Shown in pieces: positions 57,486 through 64,000 of a stretch of DNA of 64,000 nucleotides. Both the position numbers and the translations under genes were made by a program. Source of the stretch: Dysgonomonas mossii (lineage in GTDB: Bacteria; Bacteroidota; Bacteroidia; Bacteroidales; Dysgonomonadaceae). Every line of letters begins with the position of its first letter. Position 1 is the first letter of the stretch. The DNA is taken from assembly GCF_004569505.1 (NCBI RefSeq), contig NZ_SPPK01000005.1, positions 186,001 to 250,000 on the forward strand. The letters run 5' to 3'. The notes under the pieces are model-generated. The model had not been told where the DNA came from. It did no database searches and worked only from the letters and a program-made list of their open reading frames with translations.

Positions 57486-59738
57486 TTATTTACTTGGTTT
57501 CAGTATGTAGGTAATTTCTTTAGCTCCTGTCAACGCATCATGAGATAGAGCATATCCATTCAATGTTTTGCCGTCAACTCTCACTTCTTTTATATAATTT
57601 GCCGCTACATCCTGAGGTTTAATCACATTGATAACAACCTTATCCGACTTATAGTACTTAGGATCAAGCTTTATTGTTATTTTGCTGAATGTAGGAGTTG
57701 TCAGTGTATAGTCTGGTTTTCCCGGACATTCGGGATACATGCCCATCATGCTGAATACAGCCCAACCCGATATAGTACCTGTGTCATCATTGCCTGGAAG
57801 TCCTCCCGGTGTATTCGTGAAATGCTTGGCTAGTATCTCTGTAACAAGCTTTTGTGTCCGCCATTCTTCTCCTTTGATCTGGCTAAACAGGTACGGATAG
57901 TGTATGTCAGGCTCATTTGTTACGTCGAAATAACCGTTGTCGAATACTGCTTGTAGCTTATCTACAAAGCTTTTCTTGCCTCCCATCAACTTGATAAGTC
58001 CTGGGATATCGTGCGGAACAGCAAATGTATAATTCCATGCATTCCCTTCGTGGAAACCCGGATTAGGTTCAAAATTCGCACCTTGTAACGGGCTGAAAGG
58101 AGTTAAGAATTCTCCGTTAGGCAAGATTGGTCTGAATGTACCATATTCTTTGCTGTAGTAATGCTTATAGCCTAGCGAACGTTTATAAAACCTCTCTGCA
58201 TCTTCTTTTTTGCCCAAAGAGTTTGCCAATTCGGCTAATGTCCAGTCTGCCATATAATACTCTAAGGCATGAGAAACAGAGTTGTCATATTTTTCTCTTA
58301 ATGGCACATAGCCCAGTTTCATATAATCATCATTATCGGGACGGAGTAAGTTTTGAGGTCCCGGAGTTGTTGCAGACTTTATAAAAGCCTCGTATGCTGT
58401 ATTGATATCAAAATCTCTTAATCCTTTCATCCATGTGTCTGTAATTACAGGGATGGCAGGGTCGCCTTCCATCGTTAGCGATTCGCGAGAATATAATTCC
58501 CATTTTGGCATCCAGCCCGACTCTTTATACATATCTATCATGGTGCGTACCATCTGCAACTGACGATCGGGATACAAGAGGGTCATCATCTGGTGCAGGT
58601 TGCGGTATGTATCCCACAATGAATATACGGTATAGCGGTTTTCTTTTGTTGTTTTTATCTCCGAGCTTTCCATTGCCGGATATTGTCCGTTTACATCTTG
58701 TAAAATATTCGGGTGGATAAGCATGTGGTAAAGCCCTGTATAGAATACTACCTTTTGGTCTTCTGTGCCTCCTTCTACAAGGATGCGTGAGAGGTCGTCG
58801 TTCCACATTTTGCGTGCTGCAAGTCGGATAGCATTGAAGTCTGGTTTTGGTTGTTCTTTCTCGAGATTCTGGCGTGCATTCTCCATGCTAACAAAAGAAA
58901 CTCCCATTTGCACTTCTACTGTTTCTCCTTCTGCGCAGTCGAAAGTGAAATAAGCACCTACATCATCGCCGGCTATTTCTTTTTCGTATTTTGTATAAAT
59001 CTTATATGTTCCTGCATCTTTGTTCCAGTCTTTTTCCCAGTCTCCTCCGGGGCGTTGGAATTTCCAGTAACCCGATTTTTGTGGAGCTTTGCTTACACGC
59101 ATCACAAAGTAAATAGGGAATACAGCCTGATTCTGAGTATAACAGAATGTTCCGAGTAGTTTCGTCCCTTCTATTTCCGTGTCGCTAACTTTGCGAACCA
59201 TCGCACCTGTTTCGTTTGTAAGACCCTCTCCTAAATTGAGCAAAATATGATTCTGCCCTTTAGGAAATGTGAAACGGGCTATACCTACCCGTGGTGTTGC
59301 ACTAACTTCAGTTTTGATATTGTACTTGGTCAAGAAATTAGTATAATATCCCGGAGTTGCTTTTTCATCTTTGTACTTACTCCCGTATTTTTTATAATCT
59401 ACTTCCAGTTCGCCACTTATAGGCATCAAGAGTAGGCTGCTCATATCGGGACATCCCACACCACTGAGGTTGACATGCGCATAACCGGTAAATACGCTAT
59501 TGTCGTACGAATAGGGAGTAGACCACCATCCGGTGTCTTTGTCTCTTTTGTTTTCGGGAGAGCCCATTACATTGAATGGTGTTACCGACATAAATCCTTG
59601 AGGACACATCGCTCCGGGGTTCGTTGTTCCGTAGTTTGTTGTTCCTATAAATGGATTTACATAGTCGACAGGATCTGTTTGAGCAGACAGGCTGGCTGTT
59701 GCTAGTGCTATGCTTATTGTTAATAGTATTCTTTTCAT
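57486..59738 (-). CDS. Glycoside hydrolase family 92 (alpha-mannosidase-like), exported
   Basis: I take the ATG at 59738 (MKRILLTISIALATASLSAQ, a clear signal peptide, 750 residues); the open frame to 59813 runs through a repeated element. PVDYVNPFIGT and GAMCPQGFMSVTPFN are the typical GH92 start. WDTYRNLHQMMTLLYPDR near 390 and NDDTGTISGWAVFSMMGMYPECPG near 655 are family signatures. GH92 enzymes are calcium-dependent exo-alpha-mannosidases that trim N-glycans or mannans. Linkage specificity cannot be read from this. The upstream GH2 gene suggests joint use on mannose-containing glycans. Confidence 0.9.
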   Translation of the reverse strand: MKRILLTISIALATASLSAQTDPVDYVNPFIGTTNYGTTNPGAMCPQGFMSVTPFNVMGSPENKRDKDTGWWSTPYSYDNSVFTGYAHVNLSGVGCPDMSSLLLMPISGELEVDYKKYGSKYKDEKATPGYYTNFLTKYNIKTEVSATPRVGIARFTFPKGQNHILLNLGEGLTNETGAMVRKVSDTEIEGTKLLGTFCYTQNQAVFPIYFVMRVSKAPQKSGYWKFQRPGGDWEKDWNKDAGTYKIYTKYEKEIAGDDVGAYFTFDCAEGETVEVQMGVSFVSMENARQNLEKEQPKPDFNAIRLAARKMWNDDLSRILVEGGTEDQKVVFYTGLYHMLIHPNILQDVNGQYPAMESSEIKTTKENRYTVYSLWDTYRNLHQMMTLLYPDRQLQMVRTMIDMYKESGWMPKWELYSRESLTMEGDPAIPVITDTWMKGLRDFDINTAYEAFIKSATTPGPQNLLRPDNDDYMKLGYVPLREKYDNSVSHALEYYMADWTLAELANSLGKKEDAERFYKRSLGYKHYYSKEYGTFRPILPNGEFLTPFSPLQGANFEPNPGFHEGNAWNYTFAVPHDIPGLIKLMGGKKSFVDKLQAVFDNGYFDVTNEPDIHYPYLFSQIKGEEWRTQKLVTEILAKHFTNTPGGLPGNDDTGTISGWAVFSMMGMYPECPGKPDYTLTTPTFSKITIKLDPKYYKSDKVVINVIKPQDVAANYIKEVRVDGKTLNGYALSHDALTGAKEITYILKPSK

Positions 59739-59750
59739 TTGTTTATTTTT

Positions 59751-59831
59751 TGTCACACTGGGTGACAGGGTATTATCTAAAAAAGGTGACAAAAGTAACA
59801 GGTTTTCACTCATTCTTATTTGTCACCTTTT
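59751..59831. repeat. Inverted-repeat-rich segment between the GH2 and GH92 genes
   Basis: This contains a small hairpin (TGTCAC 59751-59756 with GTGACA 59762-59767). A perfect 13-bp inverted repeat follows (59781-59793 with 59819-59831). It may be an attenuator, terminator or protein-binding site upstream of the GH92 start at 59738. Confidence 0.6.
59780..59805. repeat. 26-bp exact repeat, copy 2
   Basis: Identical to 7302-7327, 42-67 bases upstream of the GH92 start and in the same orientation to its gene. It includes the left arm of the 13-bp inverted repeat; copy 1 lacks the right arm. Confidence 0.75.
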
Positions 59832-59865
59832 GTGTTACATTTATTATCTAATACTAGATAAATTA

Positions 59866-62721
59866 CTATTTACTTTTTGTATTGTAACCTTCAGCTACGA
59901 TGTTGTAGTTGGCGATACTTTTAGGTATATCCAATTCTACTAATCTTTTTTCTCCGCCAAGCAAGTTAATATATCCATCAGAGAAGTAAGCAGGGAGTAA
60001 TATCTCTTTAGAGTTTTTGTTCACTACATTTAGTTTTACCGCAACTGCTAATGTTTTCGATGGATTTGATACCTCTACCCATGTTTTACCTTTGCTGCTG
60101 ATCGTTTTAATAATTACTGTTGTTGACGGTAACGTATTTATGGCTTCGTATGATTTTTTATCTCCATTTGTCATCCAGTAATCATTGATTGATAGCACTT
60201 TCCCTTTTGCATCTTTTAGCTCAAGGCGTGCCAGATACAACTGAGGTAAGTTATTTCCTTTTTCGGGAACAAAACATTTCGTTGCTGAGTTTGCTTTTGC
60301 GTCTAATTTTATATTCTTCTTATATAATTCTTTTCCTTGAAGATCGATGAAGCGCAGACCGGCAGTTACAGACTTGTAATCATTCAATGTTGTATTAATA
60401 ATCATAACATCATTTTCTGGCAAATTCATTTGTATGTGAATAGGCTCGCATGCTTTTTTTGCACCGAAATAAGATCCCGGTGTTTCGTAATCGTAAGTAT
60501 ATGTTTGCCATATCATACTTGGCCATGCCGGGTGGCTCATCCAAAGGATAAGTCCTGTGGTATTGTTCCACATTTTGCTGTTCCATGCTTCGAGCATATT
60601 GCGCCACGCATCGTAAGTTACAAATTGCGATTTGCGTGAAAAATCTTCCATGCTTTCTGCTTTTCCATAGCGGTCTACAGCATTGATAAAGTCTCCGAAA
60701 TTCTGAGTCGTATGGTGCAGATCATGATAAGCCCATACGTCATTGATAGGCCACTGGTCTTCCCGTGCAATAAATTTACGGATTGTATTTGCCGTAGGGA
60801 TTGCATAGCTTCCCATTTCGGTATTGAATCCTTTCGCATTCTCGGTATAATATTTGGATGGGTCTTTGAAGTATCCCCAAGGGCCGCTGGTTCCCATATT
60901 CAAGAAGCGAGATTGTCCGTGATAGTGGCGTGTAGGGTCTTCTTTAGCCATCATTGCAGAGATGCTCTCTTCTAATTGTTTAGGAGCAAATCCTTCGTTG
61001 CGAGGACACCAAACTGCTATAGATGGGTGGTTGCGGAAGCGACGAACTGCATCTGTCGCATTTTTCACAAATAGAGGAAAATCGCTAGGTTCTACCGTAT
61101 CGTCCGTTGTAATCCAGAAGTCATTCCATACAAGCATGCCGTATTCGTCGCATAATGCGTAGAAATCCTCTTCGGTTGTTTCTCCTGTCCAGTTGCGAAT
61201 AATGTTGAAGTTTGCATCTTTGTGCAGTCTGATATATGGTTCAAGACGTTCTCTTGATACACGTTTCATGCCATCGTCCATACCCCAGTTGCCACCACGG
61301 CAGAAAATTCTTACTCCGTTTACTCTTATCGCAAAAAATGGACCTACAGGATCATCGCTCGATAGAGGTTGTAACCCGGAGGTGTCTGCATCCTTAGCAA
61401 TGGTAGGGAGGTTGTTGTCTTTGGTGAATGCAACACGATTAATATAGTCGAATACTGGTTTTCCTTTGTTTACTGTTTCATTTGGAGTATAAAGAACACG
61501 CTTGTTTTGGCTGTTGTCGTTTACCATCAGTTCGTACGACATTTCTCTTATCCCAAATTTCAGGGATTTTGTGTCCGATACCTTATTGTTTGCTTGTACG
61601 GTTAATTCCAGATTATATAACTCAGGCCTCCCGTAACCGTTTGGCCACCACAAACGTGGGTTTTTTATATTCAGTTCTTTAAACTGCTCCGGAGTAAATG
61701 TTATCTCTTTTTCTTCGTTCGCAGCCAACGTAAAAGGTAGCGATATGTTTATATTTTCAATTTTAGCCGTTAGCGTACCATTGACAGTTTTAGAGGTAAT
61801 ATTTCTTACAATATTTTTTATTGATATTTTGGCTTGTGTGGTATCGGGAAGTAAAATATCTGTGGTTACAAGAGGATCACCGATAATGATATCGCCCCCG
61901 ACTTTTAGTCTTACATCTTGCCAGATGCCCGTGTTACGGTCACGTATTCCGGGAATCCAGTCCCATCCTATCGAAGAGATAAATGTAGGTCCATCTGTAC
62001 TGAGTACTCCTCCGTTTAGTCCCTGTCCGGCAATCATAGATTGTTCGTGAGGGATACCCGGATTGTGTGGAGGAAAAACATGAACAGCAAGGATGTTTTC
62101 TCCATTTTTATTTACAAGATCTGTTATATTAAACTCACCCCGGATAAAAGCACCTTTCATATCTCCCAGGCTTTTTCCGTTGAGGTATATATCCGCTTTG
62201 TAGTTGATGCCATTGAAAAGTAAGCGCAGTTGGTTGCCTTCAATATCTTTTGGCACTGTAAACTTACATCTGTACCACCAGTCGGTGCGACTTAGTGATT
62301 CAGGTATATTCATATTATTCAACCCGAAATAAGGGTCGGCGTACACTCCTTGATTGACAAGAGTGGTAAGCACTGTACCCGGAACAGTTGCATTATACCA
62401 TGCAGAAGTGCTATATTGAGGGTCGAAAATAGATTTGTTCGACGCCATTGCTGTTTTTCCGTCTGTCATTTCCCATCCGTCCGAGATAATCCATTCTCCG
62501 CTTTGTACAGGGACAAGGGCTGTTGGTATATTCCTTTTTGCGACTCTTTCTGATGTTTGAAAGGGGGCTTTTCCTTTAGGTAATTCAGATTGGGGTTGTG
62601 GTTGCTTCAAGCCTGTCCAGAGTTGACCCGGAATAAAATCTTGAGCGTTGATTTGTACCAATGACATTAGCATTAATATCATCAAACTTACATAGAATTT
62701 CGAATGTCTTTTATTGAACAT
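59866..62721 (-). CDS. Glycoside hydrolase family 2, beta-mannosidase / exo-glucosaminidase-like, exported
   Basis: 951 residues with a signal peptide ending QINAQ. The N-terminal sugar-binding domain includes WYNATVPGTVLTTLV and TDWWYRCKFTVP. Ig-like domains follow, then a TIM barrel with the acid/base in CPRNEG (Glu576) and the probable nucleophile in FNTEMG (Glu635). VNGVRIFCRGGNWGMDDGM marks the barrel start. The substrate-pocket sequence GGNWGMDD and the order fit the beta-mannosidase/exo-beta-D-glucosaminidase branch of GH2 more than beta-galactosidase. It is probably periplasmic and functions with the downstream GH92. No susC/susD or regulator is adjacent. Confidence 0.88.
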   Translation of the reverse strand: MFNKRHSKFYVSLMILMLMSLVQINAQDFIPGQLWTGLKQPQPQSELPKGKAPFQTSERVAKRNIPTALVPVQSGEWIISDGWEMTDGKTAMASNKSIFDPQYSTSAWYNATVPGTVLTTLVNQGVYADPYFGLNNMNIPESLSRTDWWYRCKFTVPKDIEGNQLRLLFNGINYKADIYLNGKSLGDMKGAFIRGEFNITDLVNKNGENILAVHVFPPHNPGIPHEQSMIAGQGLNGGVLSTDGPTFISSIGWDWIPGIRDRNTGIWQDVRLKVGGDIIIGDPLVTTDILLPDTTQAKISIKNIVRNITSKTVNGTLTAKIENINISLPFTLAANEEKEITFTPEQFKELNIKNPRLWWPNGYGRPELYNLELTVQANNKVSDTKSLKFGIREMSYELMVNDNSQNKRVLYTPNETVNKGKPVFDYINRVAFTKDNNLPTIAKDADTSGLQPLSSDDPVGPFFAIRVNGVRIFCRGGNWGMDDGMKRVSRERLEPYIRLHKDANFNIIRNWTGETTEEDFYALCDEYGMLVWNDFWITTDDTVEPSDFPLFVKNATDAVRRFRNHPSIAVWCPRNEGFAPKQLEESISAMMAKEDPTRHYHGQSRFLNMGTSGPWGYFKDPSKYYTENAKGFNTEMGSYAIPTANTIRKFIAREDQWPINDVWAYHDLHHTTQNFGDFINAVDRYGKAESMEDFSRKSQFVTYDAWRNMLEAWNSKMWNNTTGLILWMSHPAWPSMIWQTYTYDYETPGSYFGAKKACEPIHIQMNLPENDVMIINTTLNDYKSVTAGLRFIDLQGKELYKKNIKLDAKANSATKCFVPEKGNNLPQLYLARLELKDAKGKVLSINDYWMTNGDKKSYEAINTLPSTTVIIKTISSKGKTWVEVSNPSKTLAVAVKLNVVNKNSKEILLPAYFSDGYINLLGGEKRLVELDIPKSIANYNIVAEGYNTKSK

Positions 62722-62866
62722 AAGTAAGGTATTAATAGGTTATAAATTATATTTCATCATTATTTTAGAGAATAAGATCTCTCAATAAAGCAATGCAATA
62801 TTTCTAGTGTGTCGGAATAATGCTATTCTAAATAATAACAATTAGAAGTGCTCTTGCCCTAGTGGA

Positions 62867-62874
62867 CAAAGGTA
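62867..62874 (-). promoter_or_regulatory. -7 box upstream of the GH2 gene
   Basis: The minus strand reads TACCTTTG, fitting TAnnTTTG, 146 bases before the ATG; the leader would be unusually long for this window. Confidence 0.45.
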
Positions 62875-62944
62875 ATATTTTTTGGTGATGTGTAGATCAG
62901 TCATTTATATAATAATGGTAAAATGGACGGTGAGTGAAACAAAA

Positions 62945-62970
62945 AAGGGAGTAATTCATATTACTCCCTT
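62945..62970 (-). terminator. Terminator after the PepSY gene
   Basis: Perfect 10-bp stem (62945-62954 with 62961-62970) followed on the minus strand by TTTTGTTTC, 15 bases after the PepSY stop. Confidence 0.82.
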
Positions 62971-62985
62971 GTCGAAATTATGCAA

Positions 62986-64000
62986 TTAAGCGATTTTTAT
63001 TTCTTTTCGTTTCCGTACCGTTTTTTTGTTTTTTCTTTTCACAAAAAAGATGTAGTAACCTGTCAGTGGAAGGCTTGCCCCGATAAGGGCGAATATACAG
63101 GTGAATATTTTTGACCATATCCCCCAATAGTTTCCTACATGGAGAGAATACACCCAAGCCCATATTTTGGTAGTGCCTTCCTGATCCTTAAATAAGGTTG
63201 TAGCTGTGATCTCTCCTGTTTTTTTGTCAAACTTGTATTGGTCTGTAGCTCGTGATGTAACAGATGATTTCAGGTGAACCGCTGCAGAACCGTCTTGCAC
63301 CCGTATATACTCATAATCAGGATTTGATGTCTGTAAAGAATTGAATACCGTTTGCCAATTAGCTACATTCAATTCTTTCTTTTCTTCCTGTTGTCCGCCA
63401 CGTGCACCTCTTCCGCCTCCGTGTCCTCCGGATTCGGCGACTTCCACTCCAAAGAGCCTGAACAATCCATTTCGATACCATTCGAACGACCAAACCATGC
63501 CTGTAAGTGCGCAGATAAGTAATACTAAACAAGCATATACTCCGAGTACATTGTGCATATCGTAAAAGAGGCGTTTGCGTCCTTTTCTGAATTGAATTTT
63601 GAAGCGGCTTCTATTCCATCTTTTTGGCATCCAGACAATAACCCCCGAAATAAGAATGAATACGAAAATAAGCGTAGAGATTCCTACCGTATATTTACCC
63701 CATGTGCGGCTGCCATCCATCAGCCAGCGATGTAGTACCATGATGGTATAGAAGGTGCTTTCCTGAAATTTATACATTCCCGTCACTTCTCCGGTATACT
63801 GGTTGACAAATGCGGTGATCCTGAATCCTTCGGCTAAGGTCATGCGGTAAGTGCGCTTGGGGTCGTCTGATATCTGTACACTTGCTACAGAATTACTATC
63901 TAATTGAGCGTTTACTTTTGGGATGAGCTCTTCCAACGGCATAGGCTTTTCCTTTACCACATCTACAAAGTAGTGAGAGGGATTGGATAGCTCTAATATC
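62986..64000 (-). CDS. PepSY-associated membrane protein, C-terminal part (5' truncated by window edge)
   Basis: The frame is open to the right edge; the GTG at 63960 is internal. About 338 residues are visible, ending KRKEIKIA. A PepSY-like domain (YRMTLAEGFRITAFVNQYTGEVTGMY) is followed by the membrane segments TLIFVFILISGVIVWMPKRW, VLGVYACLVLLICALTGMVWSFEWYRNG and a last one near FALIGASLPLTGYYIFF. Histidines in LHRWLM, DMHNVLG and SLHVGNYWG are in the usual helix-end positions and may bind heme or metal. A periplasmic loop contains the Gly/His/Arg-rich run GGHGGGRGARGG. Family members often accompany TonB-dependent iron or heme receptors or act as ferric reductases. Confidence 0.85.
   Translation of the reverse strand, partial: ILELSNPSHYFVDVVKEKPMPLEELIPKVNAQLDSNSVASVQISDDPKRTYRMTLAEGFRITAFVNQYTGEVTGMYKFQESTFYTIMVLHRWLMDGSRTWGKYTVGISTLIFVFILISGVIVWMPKRWNRSRFKIQFRKGRKRLFYDMHNVLGVYACLVLLICALTGMVWSFEWYRNGLFRLFGVEVAESGGHGGGRGARGGQQEEKKELNVANWQTVFNSLQTSNPDYEYIRVQDGSAAVHLKSSVTSRATDQYKFDKKTGEITATTLFKDQEGTTKIWAWVYSLHVGNYWGIWSKIFTCIFALIGASLPLTGYYIFFVKRKNKKTVRKRKEIKIA

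Noticed and set aside
59739..59813. Longer N-terminus for the GH92 protein (start at 59813)
   Set aside because: It would place 25 residues before a clear signal peptide and would be encoded by the inverted-repeat segment.

Overview
The window is a 64 kb chromosomal piece from a member of the Bacteroidota, most likely order Bacteroidales and possibly Dysgonomonas-like (the genus is an inference). The support is low GC, absence of Shine-Dalgarno sites, at least fourteen copies of the Bacteroidetes -7 promoter box TAnnTTTG ahead of genes, an OstA-like/SurA/MutL block, a murein and division (dcw) cluster without ddl or murF, and Bacteroidales-type glycoside hydrolases. No rRNA, tRNA, CRISPR array, insertion sequence or prophage was seen. 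Both window edges cut through a gene.

Left part (1-12.2 kb): the C-terminal end of a giant 2-hydroxyacyl-CoA dehydratase activase-type protein; a lipid-linked-sugar glycosyltransferase (GT39/ArnT type) with a GtrA flippase-like protein; a membrane protein ending in a degenerate Nudix domain; a bile acid/sodium symporter-family carrier; a possible 51-residue protein; an MTA/SAH nucleosidase-like enzyme; a PMCA-type calcium ATPase with an unusual hydrophobic insertion; and guaB. Envelope biogenesis block (12.5-21.2 kb): a two-domain parvulin, a SurA-N-like lipoprotein, SurA, an OstA/LptA-like protein, MutL and a YiiX-type cysteine peptidase, all on the plus strand.

The dcw cluster (21.3-37.0 kb, minus strand) reads mraZ-rsmH-ftsL-ftsI-murE-mraY-murD-ftsW-murG-murC-ftsQ-ftsA-ftsZ-yqeY, with very short gaps or 4-nt overlaps, so it is probably one long transcription unit for peptidoglycan precursor synthesis and septation. 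Directly upstream of mraZ lie three 10-bp repeats of the GTGGGG type, the arrangement expected of an MraZ operator. hisS lies upstream behind its own terminator.

Right part (38.6-64 kb): an ABC importer of the NMT1/SsuA type (lipoprotein, ATPase, permease); dxs-trkA-trkH (isoprenoid precursor synthesis plus potassium uptake); an ECF42-type sigma factor with its DGPF/YCII partner; a DEAD-box (here DESD) RNA helicase; an FKBP-type isomerase; a BamE-like lipoprotein with an Arg/Pro/Ser-rich tail; pyrG-yidC; an FAD oxidoreductase; a mannoside-type glycoside hydrolase pair (GH2 and GH92); and the C-terminal part of a PepSY membrane protein. Ten strong intrinsic terminators, several bidirectional, delimit the units.

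Most of the window is core genome. The parts that deserve a second look are the mraZ operator-like repeats, the degenerate Nudix membrane protein, the enlarged calcium ATPase, an exact 26-bp repeat shared by two distant upstream regions, the small ORF at 6450, and the ECF42/DGPF pair.
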